Source of the DNA: Melastoma dodecandrum
Lineage: Eukaryota; Streptophyta; Magnoliopsida; Myrtales; Melastomataceae
Assembly (NCBI GenBank): GCA_029817715.1
Contig: JARUPY010000398.1
Coordinates: 372,001-436,000, forward strand
Length of the DNA: 64,000 nt
Reading direction: 5' to 3'
Part shown: positions 18,442 to 28,940 of the stretch, piece after piece
Layout: the number at the start of each line of letters is the position of its first letter
Numbering within the stretch: the stretch's first letter is position 1
The notes under the pieces: model-generated
Told to the model about the DNA's origin: nothing
Databases searched by the model: none
Seen by the model: only the letters and a program-made list of their open reading frames with translations
Position numbers and translations under genes: made by a program

Positions 18442-19055
18442 AGCTGCTGATCGTCGATGACCATACCGTCGTGCGCGAGGGCGTGCGTCGCCTTCTGTCG
18501 AGCGCCATCGAGGCGACGATCCTCGAGGCGGCGACGGGCCGCGAGGCGCTGGCGATCTTCAAGCAGGAAAAGCCCGAGGTCGTCATCCTCGACATCAACC
18601 TGCCGGGCTCGGGCGGTCTCGATCTTCTGCGACGTCTCCTGATCGAGGGACCGAAGACGAGGGTGCTCATCTTCTCGATGCACACGACGCCGCTTTACGT
18701 CGCCCGCGCCATGCAATCGGGGGCGCGCGGCTTCGTCAGCAAGGGCGCGGCGGCCGACGAGCTCATCGAGGCGGTGCGCCAAGTCGTGGCCGGCAACAAG
18801 TACGTCGAGCGCGAACTCGCCTCGGAGCTGGCGGTGAACGTGCTCGGCTCCGAGGAGTCCGGCAAATCGCTCTCGGCGCGCGAACTCGACATCATGCGCC
18901 TGCTGGCGAAGGGCAAAGGCCTCTCCGACATCGCGGCGACCCTCGGCATCTCCTACAAGACGGTGGCCAATACCTGCACGTCCATCAAGCACAAGCTCCT
19001 CGTGGAGCGCACCAGCGACCTCATCCGCGTCGCGGTCGAAATGCACGCGACCTGA
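18438..19055 (+). CDS. LuxR/NarL-family response regulator
   Basis: A 205-residue two-domain regulator. The receiver domain (MKLLIVDDHTVVREGVRRLL at the start) has phospho-acceptor Asp52 in VVILDINLPGSGG, and the switch residues are in SMHTT and KGAAADELIEA. The GerE/LuxR DNA-binding domain contains LSARELDIMRLLAKGKGLSD then IAATLGISYKTVANTCTSIK. The ATG overlaps the kinase stop by 4 nt, so the pair is cotranslated. Recognition targets are unknown; the YoaK-type membrane gene 10 nt downstream could be in the same transcript. Confidence 0.95.
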   Translation: MKLLIVDDHTVVREGVRRLLSSAIEATILEAATGREALAIFKQEKPEVVILDINLPGSGGLDLLRRLLIEGPKTRVLIFSMHTTPLYVARAMQSGARGFVSKGAAADELIEAVRQVVAGNKYVERELASELAVNVLGSEESGKSLSARELDIMRLLAKGKGLSDIAATLGISYKTVANTCTSIKHKLLVERTSDLIRVAVEMHAT

Positions 19056-19065
19056 CGCGGGCGCG

Positions 19066-19740
19066 ATGAGCGGCGCGCCTCAGCGCCTCGCCGCCCACGA
19101 AGGGCGCCGGAGCTTCGCCCTCGCGATCCTGCTCGCGATGCTCGCCGGGTGGGTGGACGCACTCGGCTATCTGCGGTTCCACGGCCTCTTCGTCTCCTTC
19201 ATGAGCGGCAACAGCACGCAGGCGGCGGTGGCCGTGCCGCGCCACGACGTCGGCACGCTCCTCGAGGCGGCCCGCGCCATCTTCGTCTTCGTCGCCGGCG
19301 TCGTCCTCGGAGAGCTCGCCGGTGCGGCGAGCGGGTCGCTCGCCCGCCCGGTCGTCCTGGCGCTCGAGGCGGGGCTGTTGTGGGGCGCCTTCGTTCTCCG
19401 CGCGGGCGCCGAGCCGCTCGTCGCGTCGCTGCTCGGCTTGGCGATGGGGATGGAGAACGCCTGCCTGCACAAGGCGGGCGGGATCAGCGTGGCGCTGACC
19501 TATGTCACCGGAACGCTCGTCCATCTCGGCCGGACCATCGCCGCCGCCGTGCGCGGCGCCGGCTCCTGGCGAGACATCGGGCCGTTCCTGGCCTTGTGGG
19601 CTGCGCTGGTGGCGGGCGGCGTCGGCGGAGCGTTCGTGGCCAAAGCGTCGCCGGGCGTGGCGCTGCTCGCGGCCGCGTCCGCCGCATCGATCTTGGTCGT
19701 CGGTAGCCTGTCGGCGCAGCTCTTCGCGGACGAGCCGTAA
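19066..19740 (+). CDS. YoaK/DUF1275 family membrane protein
   Basis: A 224-residue protein with about six hydrophobic segments, matching DUF1275 (YoaK). Typical motifs are AGWVDALGYLRFHGLFVSFM followed by SGNST, and GMENACLHKAGGISVALTYV followed by TGTLVHLG. Function is not established for the family. It follows the response regulator by 10 nt and may be co-expressed with the two-component pair, though a membrane target of that pair is only inferred. Confidence 0.9.
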   Translation: MSGAPQRLAAHEGRRSFALAILLAMLAGWVDALGYLRFHGLFVSFMSGNSTQAAVAVPRHDVGTLLEAARAIFVFVAGVVLGELAGAASGSLARPVVLALEAGLLWGAFVLRAGAEPLVASLLGLAMGMENACLHKAGGISVALTYVTGTLVHLGRTIAAAVRGAGSWRDIGPFLALWAALVAGGVGGAFVAKASPGVALLAAASAASILVVGSLSAQLFADEP

Positions 19741-19956
19741 AACAGTGGAAGCTGTAGCTTTCGTGTAACAGACGCCGCCCGCGTGCCGGGCGCGCCTCTA
19801 GAGACCGTGCATTTCACTGGACACGGCTCAGCCTTACCGAAACATTTATGCTGATCTGTGCAGCACCCGCGGATAACCGTAAGCCGAAGTGCTCATTGCG
19901 CCACTACCCGCCGCTGATAAAACACTTATATGTAAAGGCGTTGCGGGGGCTGCGTC
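19741..19956. promoter_or_regulatory. AT-richer intergenic region upstream of 19957
   Basis: 216 bp, clearly AT-richer than its surroundings (for example ACATTTATGCTGATC near 19843 and AACACTTATATGTAAA near 19921). It probably holds the promoter of the small gene at 19957; no -35/-10 pair with proper spacing could be fixed by eye. Confidence 0.35.
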
Positions 19957-20346
19957 ATGGCCGGCATCTTCGACCTAAAAAAGGGGGCGTTCGATTCGTC
20001 CGAGGCTGCTCGGCTCTACGAGGCCTATGCGATCGCGTTGCAGGGCCTGAAGGCGACACACAAGGTCGACCAGCTTCTGAATCAGCGCCTCGCCCGCGCC
20101 ATCGTCAAAGTCGCCCGCGGCGAGCCGGACTGCCTCAAGAACGATGGGACGATCGATCCCGTGCGCCTCGCCCAACGGGCCGTGTTGCGCATGCTTCAGC
20201 TCAGCGCGCCGGCTGAGGCGGCGGCCGCGAGCGAGCGGCCCCGCGCCATCGAGCCGGCCGTGATCGCCGCGAGCGAACGCACGCCCGAGCCGCCCTCGCA
20301 GGTCATGCGTCGCATCTTCGATGGGACGCGCTTCGCCAAGCTCTGA
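19957..20346 (+). CDS. Conserved hypothetical protein
   Basis: A 129-residue, probably cytoplasmic protein with no signal peptide or membrane segment. It is largely helical by appearance (ARLYEAYAIALQGLKATHKV; NQRLARAIVKVARGEPDCL), with a C-terminal half rich in Ala, Pro and Glu that ends QVMRRIFDGTRFAKL. The ATG is preceded by a GGGGGCTGCGTC stretch. It has its own AT-rich upstream region and is convergent with gltD. I do not recognise the family; codon use resembles neighbouring genes, so it is likely real. Confidence 0.6.
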   Translation: MAGIFDLKKGAFDSSEAARLYEAYAIALQGLKATHKVDQLLNQRLARAIVKVARGEPDCLKNDGTIDPVRLAQRAVLRMLQLSAPAEAAAASERPRAIEPAVIAASERTPEPPSQVMRRIFDGTRFAKL

Positions 20347-20416
20347 CGGCAAGGCCCGACCCGTCGAGCGGTCGCAGGCTCGGATCTGATCGAGCGCAGG
20401 CGGCGTGCTCGACGCC

Positions 20417-21838
20417 TCAGCGCGGCAGGACCGTCTCGCCCATCAGCGCCTTGTCGACGGCATGCGCGGTCTGGCGACCTTCGCGGATGGCCCAGACGAC
20501 GAGCGACTGGCCGCGCCGCATGTCGCCGCAGGCATAGACCTTCGCTACGCTCGACAGGTAGCTCGACTGGTCGGCGACGACGTTGCCACGCTTGTCGAGA
20601 TCGACGCCGAGGCTCGCGAGCAGCCCTTCCGGCACCGGCGAGACGAAGCCCATCGCGAGAAGCACGAGATCGGCCTTGAGGCGGAAGCCGGAGTTCTCGA
20701 TGTCCTTCATCTGGTGATCGACGCGCACGCAGTGCAGCGCCTTGACGTTGCCGTCGGGCGTCCCCTCGAACCGCTTGGTCAGCACGGCGAAGTCGCGGTT
20801 GGCGCCTTCCTCGTGCGAGGACGAGGTGCGCAGCTTCAACGGCCAGTCGGGCCACGTGAGCAGCTTGTTCTCCTTGACCGGCGGCTCGGGCATGATCTCG
20901 AGCTGCGTGACGGAGAGCGCGCCCTGCCGGATCGAGGTGCCGATGCAATCGGATCCCGTGTCGCCGCCCCCGATCACGACGACATGCTTGCCGGTGGCGA
21001 GAATCGGGTCGTTCGACTGGACCGGCTCCTGGCTGACGCGACGGTTCTGCTGCGGCAGGAAATCCATGGCGAAATGGATGCCGTGCAGCTCGCGCCCGGG
21101 GATCGGCAGGTCGCGCGGCTTCTCGGCGCCGCCAGCGAGCACGACGGCATCGTACTCGGCGACGAGCTCATCCGTTGTCTTGTCGATGCCGACATTGACG
21201 TTGCAGCGGAACTTGACGCCCTCGGCCTCCATCTGGCGGACGCGCCGGTCGATGAGATGCTTCTCCATCTTGAAGTCGGGTATGCCGTAGCGCAGCAGGC
21301 CGCCGGCCTTGGCGTGCTTTTCGAACACCGTCACCTCGTGGCCGGCGCGCGCGAGCTGCTGCGCGCAGGCGAGGCCCGCGGGGCCGGAGCCGATGACGGC
21401 CACCTTCTTGCCCGTGGGCTTGCCGAAGACTTCCGGCTTCACCCAGTTCTGCGCGAAGGCGCGATCGACGATCGAGCATTCGATCGTCTTGATGGTCACG
21501 GGCTGGTCGGTGAGATTCAGCGTGCAGGAGGCTTCGCACGGCGCGGGGCAGACGCGGCCGGTGAATTCGGGAAAATTGTTTGTGGAGTGGAGGTTGCGCG
21601 CTGCCTCCTGCCAGTCGCCGTCGTAGACGAGGTCGTTGAAGTCCGGGATCTGATTGTTGACCGGGCAACCGTTGTGACAATACGGGATGCCGCAATCCAT
21701 GCAGCGCGCCGCCTGGTCCCGCACAGCCTCCTCGGACAGCGGGATGACGAATTCCTTGTAGTTGCGGACGCGGTCCGCCGCCGGGCCGTAGCGCCGGTCG
21801 CGTCGATCGATCTCGAGGAAGCCCGTGATCTTGCCCAT
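20417..21838 (-). CDS. gltD: Glutamate synthase (NADPH) small subunit
   Basis: A 473-residue FAD/Fe-S subunit that passes electrons from NADPH to the large subunit for glutamate formation from 2-oxoglutarate and glutamine. The N-terminal cysteine clusters for two [4Fe-4S] centres are visible ([33 protein letters not shown]), then the FAD motif [20 protein letters not shown] and the NADPH motif [20 protein letters not shown]. Length is normal. It lies 81 nt downstream of gltB in the usual gltB-gltD order. Confidence 0.98.
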   Translation of the reverse strand: MGKITGFLEIDRRDRRYGPAADRVRNYKEFVIPLSEEAVRDQAARCMDCGIPYCHNGCPVNNQIPDFNDLVYDGDWQEAARNLHSTNNFPEFTGRVCPAPCEASCTLNLTDQPVTIKTIECSIVDRAFAQNWVKPEVFGKPTGKKVAVIGSGPAGLACAQQLARAGHEVTVFEKHAKAGGLLRYGIPDFKMEKHLIDRRVRQMEAEGVKFRCNVNVGIDKTTDELVAEYDAVVLAGGAEKPRDLPIPGRELHGIHFAMDFLPQQNRRVSQEPVQSNDPILATGKHVVVIGGGDTGSDCIGTSIRQGALSVTQLEIMPEPPVKENKLLTWPDWPLKLRTSSSHEEGANRDFAVLTKRFEGTPDGNVKALHCVRVDHQMKDIENSGFRLKADLVLLAMGFVSPVPEGLLASLGVDLDKRGNVVADQSSYLSSVAKVYACGDMRRGQSLVVWAIREGRQTAHAVDKALMGETVLPR

Positions 21839-21919
21839 GTCGTCCCCAACCCTACGCGAGGCCTGCTTGTGCCGCCCGGCCGGCGTGTCTGTCCGTCTGT
21901 GCGCGTTCGAGCCGGGGCG

Positions 21920-23120
21920 TCAAGCCCCGGCAGATTCGAGGATCTGATCCTCGGTGATGGACAGCTTCTCCATCGCCTGGCGGTACTCGACCGGCGTGAC
22001 CTTGCGGAAGGCCTTCAACGCCGAGTGCCAGTCGTCGAGGAGAGCCTGCCCGCGCGACGAGCCTGTGAAGGCGACATGCCGCTCGACGAGGTAGCGCAGT
22101 CGGGCCGCATCGAGCTTCGTCAGATCGCCGACCGCCTTGATCTTGCCCTGGGTGAAGCAATCGAGCGCCTGGCGGTACTGCGCCGGGTTCTCGATCTCCT
22201 CGTCGGTGATCGGATCGAGCTCGACCATCGCCATGTTGCAGCGAGACTCGAACGTCTTTTCGGGATCGTAGATGTAGGCGATGCCGCCCGACATGCCGGC
22301 CGCGAAGTTGCGCCCCGTGCCGCCCAGCACGACGACGACGCCGCCGGTCATGTATTCGCAGCCGTGGTCGCCCGTTCCTTCGACGACCGAGACGGCCCCC
22401 GAATTGCGCACGCAGAAGCGCTCGCCGGCGACGCCGCGGAAGAAGCTTTCGCCGTCGGTCGCGCCGTAGAGCGCGGTGTTGCCGACGATGATCGAATCTT
22501 CCGGCACGATGCCGGTCTTCGCAGGCGGCTTCACGATGAGCCGGCCGCCCGAGAGTCCTTTGCCGACGTAATCGTTGGCCTGCCCCTCGAGCTCGAGGGT
22601 CACGCCCTTGGCGAGGAAGCCGCCGAAGCTCTGGCCCGCGGTGCCCTTGAGGCGGATCGTGATCGTGTCGTCGGGCAGGCCCAGTTCGCCGTGAACCTCG
22701 GCGATGCGGCCCGACAGCATCGCGCCCGTCGTACGGTCGGTATTGTTGATCGTGTCGTCGATCTCGATTCTGGCGCCGTTTTCGATCGCCGTCGCCGCCT
22801 TCTCGATGAGACGGCGGTCGAGCACGTGCTCGAGCTTGTGGTCCTGCGCCTCGGAATGGAAGATTCTGTCGCCCGGCGCTGGCTCCGGCTTGTGGAAGAG
22901 CCGCGAGAAGTCGAGCCCCTTCGCCTTCCAGTGCTCGATGACCCTGGCCTTGTCGAGCATCTGCATCTGCCCGATCATTTCGTCGAAGCGGCGATAGCCC
23001 ATCGCCGCCATCAGCTCGCGGACCTCTTCGGCAACGAAGAAGAAGTAGTTGATCACGTGCTCGGGCGTGCCGACGAAGCGCTTGCGCAGCACCGGATCCT
23101 GCGTCGCGACGCCGACCGGG

Positions 23121-23158
<38 letters not shown>

Positions 23159-26100
23159 GGCCGCGATCAGCGGCGCGGTCGCGAAGCCGAACTCGTCCGC
23201 GCCGAGCAGCGCGCCGACGACGACGTCGCGGCCCGTGCGCAGCCCGCCGTCGACCTGCACCGCGATGCGCGAGCGCAGGCGATTGAGCACCAGGGTCTGG
23301 TGCGTCTCGGCGAGGCCGATCTCCCAGGGGCTGCCGGCGTATTTGATCGACGTCAGGGGCGAAGCGCCGGTGCCGCCTTCGAAGCCCGAGATCGTCACAT
23401 GGTCGGCGCGCCCCTTCGACACGCCGGCCGCGACGGTGCCGACGCCGATCTCGGAGACCAGCTTCACAGAGACCGCCGCCTTCGGGTTGACGTTCTTCAG
23501 GTCGTAGATGAGCTGCGCCAGATCCTCGATCGAGTAGATGTCGTGGTGCGGCGGCGGCGAGATGAGGCCGACGCCCGGCGTCGAGTGGCGCACCTTGGCG
23601 ATGACGGCGTCGACCTTGTGGCCCGGCAACTGCCCGCCCTCGCCGGGCTTGGCGCCCTGCGCCATCTTGATCTGCATCATGTCGGAATTGACGAGATACT
23701 CGGTGGTCACGCCGAACCGGCCCGATGCCACCTGCTTGATTGCCGATCGCATCGAATCGCCGTTGGGCAGCGGCTTGAAACGGTCCGATTCCTCGCCGCC
23801 CTCGCCGGTGTTCGACTTGCCGCCGATGCGGTTCATCGCGATCGCGAGCGTCGTATGCGCTTCGCGCGAGATCGAGCCGAAGCTCATCGCGCCCGTGGCG
23901 AAACGCTTGACGATGTCCTTCGCCGACTCGACCTCCTCGAGCGGCACGGGCGCGCGCCCGTCCTCCTGCGCGGTGCGCAGGCGGAAGAGACCGCGGATCG
24001 TCAGGAAGCGATCGTCCTGCTCGTTGAGCATCTTCGCGTAGGCGCGATACTTGTCGAGCGCGTTTTGCGGATCGCCTTCCATGCGCACGGCGTGCTGCAG
24101 CATCGACACCGACTGCGGCGTCCACGAATGCTGCTCGCCGCGCACGCGGTACTGGTAGTTGCCGCCGACATCGAGCGCCGACCGGTAGACCGGCGAGTCG
24201 CCGAAGGCGTCGCGGTGGCGCGAGGCGCTTTCCTGCGCGATCTCGGCAAGGCCGACGCCGCCGATGCGCGTCGCCGTGCCCGTGAAGTAATGCTGCACGA
24301 AGGCTTCCGAGAGCCCGACCGCATCGAAGATCTGCGCGCCACAATAGGATTGATAAGTCGAGATGCCCATCTTCGACATGACCTTGAGCAGGCCCTTGCC
24401 GATCGACTTGATGTATTGCGCGATCGCCTTCTCGGTCTTGATCGATTCCGGGAAGGTCTTGCCCATGTGGGCGAGCGTCTCGAAGGCGAGATACGGGTTG
24501 ATCGCCTCCGCGCCGTAGCCGGCAAGCAGCGCGAAATGGTGCACCTCGCGCGCCTCGCCCGTCTCGACCACGAGGCCGACGGAGGTGCGCAGGCCCGTGC
24601 GGATCAGGTGATGGTGCACGGCCGCCGTCGCGAGCAGCGCCGGGATCGGGATGCGATCGGCGCCGACGAGGCGGTCGGACAGGATGATGATGTTGTAGCC
24701 GCCTTGCACGGCCTGGTCGGCGCGCGAGCAGAGCCGGTCGAGCGCGGCCGCCATGCCGTCCGCCCCCGATTGCGAGGCGTAGGTGATGTCGAGCGTCTTG
24801 GTGTCGAAGGAATCCTCGAAGGACCCGATCGAGCGGATCTTCTCCAGATCCTCGTTGCCGAGGATCGGCTGGCGGACCTCGAGGCGCTTCTTCTTCGAAT
24901 TGCCCTTGTGGTCGAGAATGTTGGGACGCGGACCGATGAACGACACGAGGCTCATCACGAGCTCCTCGCGGATCGGATCGATCGGCGGGTTCGTCACCTG
25001 CGCGAAGTTCTGCTGGAAGTAGGTGTAGAGCAGCTTCGACTTCGAGGAGAGCGCCGAGATCGGCGTGTCGGTGCCCATCGAGCCGACGGCTTCGGCGCCC
25101 GTCACCGCCATCGGCGTCATCAGCAGGTTCAAGTCCTCCTGCGTGTAGCCAAAGGCCTGCTGGCGATCGAGCAGCGAGACGTCGCCGCGCGTCACGCGCG
25201 CCTCGACATTCTTCAGCTCCTCGAGCACGAGCTGCGTGCGCTCGACCCACTTGGCGTAGGGGTGCAGGCCGCAGAGGTGCTCCTTGATCTCGGCGTCCGA
25301 GACGATGCGTCCCTGTTCGAGGTCGACGAGAAGCATCTTGCCCGGCTGCAGCCGCCACTTGCGCACGATGTTGTCCTCCTTGATCGGCAGCACGCCGCTC
25401 TCGGAGGCCATCACGACGAGATCGTTGTCGGTGACGAGGTAGCGGGCCGGCCGCAGGCCGTTGCGATCGAGCGTCGCGCCGATCTGGCGGCCGTCCGTGA
25501 AGGCGACGGCCGCGGGCCCGTCCCACGGCTCCATCATCGAGGCGTGATATTCGTAGAAGCTCTTGCGCTTGTCGTCCATGAGCGGGTTGCCCGCCCAGGC
25601 CTCGGGGATGAGCATCATCATGGCATGGGCGAGCGAGTAGCCGCCCTGCACGAGGAATTCGAGCGCGTTGTCGAAGCACGCGGTGTCCGACTGACCGTCG
25701 TAGGAGATCGGCCAAAGCTTCTTGATGTCGTCGCCGAACAGATCCGAAGCGACGGACGCCTGGCGCGCTGCCATCCAGTTCACGTTGCCGCGCAGCGTGT
25801 TGATCTCGCCATTGTGCGCGACGTAGCGGTACGGATGCGAGAGCTGCCAGGATGGGAACGTGTTGGTCGAGAAGCGCTGGTGGACGAGCGCGAGCGCGGT
25901 CGTCAGGCGCTCGTCGCCGAGGTCCTTGAAATAATGGCCGAGCTGGCCGGCGAGCAGCAGCCCCTTGTAGACGATGGTGCGCGAGGACATCGACACCGTG
26001 TAATAGCCGGCGAAACGCGCATCGTCGCGGCTCAGCACCTCGTTCGAAATCTGCTTGCGCAGCACGAACAGGCGGCGCTCGAAGATGTCCTGCGTCGTGT

Positions 26101-26686
26101 GCGCCTCGCCGCGCCCGATGAAGATCTGCACGGTCCGCGGCTCGGACGTGACGACGCTCTCGCCCAGCACGCTCGAATCCACCGGCACGTCGCGCCAGCC
26201 GAGCAGCTTGAAGCCCTCGGCCGCGATCATCTCGGCGGCGATCTCCTTGATCGTCGCGCTCGCCCCCTCGTCCTTCGGCAGGAACAGAACGCCGATCGCG
26301 TACTGGCCCGGCTCGGGCAGCTCGAAGCCGTTCTGGCGCGCCTCCTCGGCGAAAAAGTCATGCGGGATTTGCAGCAGCATGCCGCAGCCGTCGCCGGCCT
26401 TGGGATCCGCGCCCACCGCGCCGCGATGGTCGAGGTTGAGAAGGATCTCGAGACCCATCCGCACGAGGTCGTGCGACTTCTTGTTGTGCATGTTGGCGAC
26501 GAAGCCGACGCCGCAGGCGTCGTGCTCGTTGGCCGGATCGTACAGGCCTTGGGCCGCCGGCAGGCCTGGATCGCGCGCGGCGATGCGGCGCATGCTGGCG
26601 TCGTCCGGCGTCTTGGCGAGCGGAGCTGCCGCGATCTTGCCGGGCGCCATCTCGCCCATGTCGTCCGTCCAATCGTGAGCCGTCAT
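21920..26686 (-). CDS. gltB: Glutamate synthase (NADPH) large subunit
   Basis: A 1588-residue flavoprotein. The N-terminal glutaminase domain begins after a propeptide at Cys58 ([19 protein letters not shown]), the nucleophile exposed by processing. Further on come the central domain and the FMN-binding synthase domain ([28 protein letters not shown]) and the [3Fe-4S] cysteines in [15 protein letters not shown], followed by a C-terminal beta-helix (GXXG repeats such as [11 protein letters not shown]). The ATG at 26686 follows GAGGGTGACG and is preferred over one 15 nt upstream. All catalytic motifs appear intact. Confidence 0.98.
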
Positions 26687-26701
26687 CGTCACCCTCACCA
26701 C

Positions 26702-26862
26702 GCCCGGAAGGCGGTACCCACGGAGAAACGACCCAGATGGGTCAGCAATCCTGTCCTATTCGCAATGACAGATTTGATCCTCGGGTACAAGCGCCACCGC
26801 GACGGTGCAAGTGCGATGCCGTCGCGCGCGTGATGCCGGAGATCAGCCCATCTGCAGCCGCG
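26702..26862. promoter_or_regulatory. gltB upstream region
   Basis: 161 bp between the gltB start and the 3' end of the Phd/PIN toxin operon. Both genes are on the minus strand, so it must hold the gltB promoter. No NtrC-like palindrome or sigma-54 -24/-12 element was recognised. Confidence 0.3.
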
Positions 26863-27264
26863 CTACCACAGCACCGGTACGCCGAAGCTGGCGAAAATCG
26901 GATCCGCAGTCGCCAGCACGAAGCCCTCGTTCAGGGCCTGGGCAGCGATCATTCTGTCGAATGGATCACGATGTGGCCCGGGGAGCATCCCCGCACGCTG
27001 GGCATGTTCCATTGTGATCGGGAGTGTCGCGATGCTCATGCGGCCCAAGATTGCCTCGAGATCCATCGACAATGGCGCGGCTTCCGGCCACTTGCCGAGG
27101 CGCACTTTGGTCGAAATCTCCCATCCCGCGGCTGCGCTCACGAAAATGTCGGCTTCCGAGTTTTCCAGAAGCACGCGCGAGCGTCGGGACAACCGCTTGT
27201 CCCCGTTTAGAAACCAGACGAGTACATGGCTATCGAGAAGATGGGGCGTTGCCTTCCCAAGCAT
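26863..27264 (-). CDS. PIN-domain toxin of a Phd/VapC-type module
   Basis: A 133-residue PIN-domain ribonuclease, the toxin half of a type II toxin-antitoxin module. Acidic active-site positions are visible: Asp11 in LLDSHVLVWF, Glu49 in GWEIS, Asp100/Asp103 in HRDPFDRMIAAQA and Asp121 in LATADP. The ATG at 27264 overlaps the 3' end of the antitoxin gene by 35 nt; a longer start at 27339 would lie wholly inside the antitoxin. It is predicted to cleave RNA when not bound by the antitoxin. The specific RNA target is unknown. Confidence 0.85.
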   Translation of the reverse strand: MLGKATPHLLDSHVLVWFLNGDKRLSRRSRVLLENSEADIFVSAAAGWEISTKVRLGKWPEAAPLSMDLEAILGRMSIATLPITMEHAQRAGMLPGPHRDPFDRMIAAQALNEGFVLATADPIFASFGVPVLW

Positions 27265-27484
27265 CCAATTCCTCGTCGGGCAGCGGATCAAAGAAAAAGC
27301 TGTCAGGGATATGCGGTACGACATCTGCGAGCGCGCCAAATTTGCGAACAGGCCGCTTCTTCATTGGCAACAATCTCACGACCGGCTCCCGACCGCGGGC
27401 GATGACGATCTCCTCGCCGTTCTCCGCTCGCGCGATCAGGCTCGACAGGTTCGTTTTGGCCTCGTGTATCGTGACGATCGCCAT
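27230..27484 (-). CDS. Phd/YefM-family antitoxin
   Basis: An 84-residue antitoxin. The N-terminus MAIVTIHEAKTNLSSLIARA, followed by GEEIVIARGREPVVRLLP, is the Phd/YefM DNA-binding fold, while the acidic C-terminus (DSFFFDPLPDEELDAWEG) should wrap the PIN toxin active site. It is the first gene of the module and overlaps the toxin gene. A pair of short palindromes lies 12-32 nt upstream of the ATG, the expected autoregulatory operator. Confidence 0.88.
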   Translation of the reverse strand: MAIVTIHEAKTNLSSLIARAENGEEIVIARGREPVVRLLPMKKRPVRKFGALADVVPHIPDSFFFDPLPDEELDAWEGNAPSSR

Positions 27485-27495
27485 CGCAATGCCCC

Positions 27496-27516
27496 TTAGC
27501 TAAGCATGTTAGCTAA
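27496..27516. promoter_or_regulatory. Double-palindrome operator of the Phd/PIN module
   Basis: Two copies of the perfect palindrome TTAGCTAA (27496-27503 and 27509-27516), centres 13 bp apart, lie 12 nt upstream of the antitoxin ATG. Phd/YefM antitoxins typically bind two short palindromes with such spacing, so this is the likely autoregulatory site (inference from layout). Confidence 0.7.
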
Positions 27517-27595
27517 TCCTGCGCGCGCATCCCGTCAACGCGCACGCCGATCCGTGCTAGAGCATCGACATCGCGAACAGGACACGGGTGCGGCT

Positions 27596-27919
27596 TTGAA
27601 GGACCTCATGGGGCTGATGAAGCAGGCGCAGGCGATGCAGGCCAAGATGGCCGAGGCGCAGGCGCAGCTCGAAACGATCGAGGTCGAGGGCCAGTCCGGC
27701 GGCGGGCTCGTCAAGGTCACGCTCACCGCCAAGGGCGCGATGAAGGGCCTCGCGATCGATCCGAGCCTCCTAAAGGACGGCGAAGGGGAGATCCTCGAAG
27801 ACCTGATCGTCACCGCGCATGAGGACGCCCGCAAGAAGGCCGAGCGCGCGATGGAGGATAAGATGCGCGACGTCACGGCCGGCTTGCCCCTGCCCCCCGG
27901 CATGAAGCTGCCGTTTTGA
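27596..27919 (+). CDS. YbaB/EbfC nucleoid-associated protein
   Basis: A 107-residue YbaB/EbfC DNA-binding protein. The start is TTG at 27596 because the family begins with (M)KDLMGLMKQAQAMQAKM; ATG 27608 would remove four residues. The middle VEGQSGGGLVKVTLTAKGAM and the C-terminal AGLPLPPGMKLPF are typical. Its partner recR starts 24 nt downstream, the usual gene pair; dnaX, often upstream of the pair, is not present here, and the upstream neighbour is the divergent Phd module. Confidence 0.93.
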   Translation: MKDLMGLMKQAQAMQAKMAEAQAQLETIEVEGQSGGGLVKVTLTAKGAMKGLAIDPSLLKDGEGEILEDLIVTAHEDARKKAERAMEDKMRDVTAGLPLPPGMKLPF

Positions 27920-27943
27920 GGCCGAGGCGGACGCAGGTGCGAT

Positions 27944-28549
27944 TTGGCTGAGCGCGTCGCCGGCCCCGAGATCGAGCGGCTGATCCAGCTGCTCGCGCGC
28001 CTGCCCGGCCTCGGTCCGCGGTCGGCGCGCCGCGCCGCCCTGCAGCTGATCCGCAAGCGCGAGGAGCTGCTCGGCCCGCTCGCCGATGCCATGGCGGTCG
28101 CGCGCGAAGAAATCCGCAGCTGTCAGGTCTGCGGCAACATCGATACGCTCGATCCGTGCTCGATCTGCCGGGACCCGCGCCGCGAGCGCGAGGTGCTCGT
28201 CGTCGTCGAGACGGTCGCCGACCTTTGGGCGCTGGAGCGGGCCGCCGTGATCCGCGCGCGCTACCACGTGCTCGGCGGCACGCTGTCGCCGCTCGACGGC
28301 ATCGGCCCGCAGGACCTGAACCTGTCGACCCTCGCAGGTCGTGTCGCCGAGGATGAAGTGACCGAGATCATCCTGGCGCTGAATGCCACCGTCGATGGCC
28401 AGACGACGGCTCACTACGTCACCGATCTCGTCTCGCACCTCGGCGTGAAGACGACGCGGCTCGCGCACGGCGTGCCCGTCGGAGGCGAACTCGACTATCT
28501 CGACGAGGGCACGCTCGCCGCCGCGCTGCGCAGCCGCACGGCGTTCTGA
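27944..28549 (+). CDS. recR: Recombination protein RecR
   Basis: A 201-residue recombination mediator acting with RecF/RecO to load RecA at gaps. Domains in order: helix-hairpin-helix ([20 protein letters not shown]), four-cysteine zinc finger ([18 protein letters not shown]), Toprim ([16 protein letters not shown]) and the C-terminal Walker-like end ([20 protein letters not shown]). The start is TTG at 27944, preceded by ACGCAGGTGCG. It ends 2 nt from the convergent HiPIP gene, leaving no room for a conventional terminator between them. Confidence 0.97.
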   Translation: MAERVAGPEIERLIQLLARLPGLGPRSARRAALQLIRKREELLGPLADAMAVAREEIRSCQVCGNIDTLDPCSICRDPRREREVLVVVETVADLWALERAAVIRARYHVLGGTLSPLDGIGPQDLNLSTLAGRVAEDEVTEIILALNATVDGQTTAHYVTDLVSHLGVKTTRLAHGVPVGGELDYLDEGTLAAALRSRTAF

Positions 28550-28551
28550 GG

Positions 28552-28824
28552 TCAGCCCGGCGACTTCTTGTTGAAGAGCTGGCACCAGCCGGCCGCGCTG
28601 ATCGGGCCTTCGACGACGAGGCAGGCATTCGGAGGCTGGAAGAACTTGCAGTTGGCGCACAGGCCCTCCTTGCCCTTGGGCTGGTCCTGGTAGCTTACCT
28701 CTTTCTTGGTCTTCTTCTTGCCGATGTCCGCTGCGGCGCGCGCTTGTCTTACGAGGCCGAGCGACAGCGCGGCGATGGTCGTGCCGAGCCAGGCTCGGCG
28801 GGACAATGGATGGTCCATGGACAT
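28552..28824 (-). CDS. High-potential iron-sulfur protein (HiPIP), Tat-exported
   Basis: A 90-residue precursor. The N-terminus has a twin-arginine signal (SRRAWLGTTIAALSLGLVRQ, cleavage near residue 32), as expected for a pre-folded Fe-S protein. The mature domain has Cys56, Cys59, Cys68 and Cys81 in CANC, NAC and GWC settings, the cluster ligands of HiPIPs, small periplasmic [4Fe-4S] electron carriers. A Lys-rich stretch (GKKKTKK) precedes the domain. The start at 28824 has a GAGGGGAG Shine-Dalgarno. The partner electron donor or acceptor is not encoded nearby; a His-rich secreted protein lies upstream on the same strand. Confidence 0.9.
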   Translation of the reverse strand: MSMDHPLSRRAWLGTTIAALSLGLVRQARAAADIGKKKTKKEVSYQDQPKGKEGLCANCKFFQPPNACLVVEGPISAAGWCQLFNKKSPG

Positions 28825-28940
28825 CTCCCCTCGGCGGTCACGGTTCGCCGCACCGAACACGTCGGCCGGCCGGCGGTTGCCCGGCCGAAAGGGGAGGGGA
28901 GTCACGGCCGCCGGCAGGCGGCGGCCGCGCTCACACCATC

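Noticed and set aside
20405..26833. A 2142-codon open frame antisense to gltB and gltD
   Set aside because: It is the complement of two highly conserved genes in GC-rich DNA, where stop codons are rare on the opposite strand. The predicted protein is low-complexity (Arg, Asp, Val, Ala) and matches nothing.
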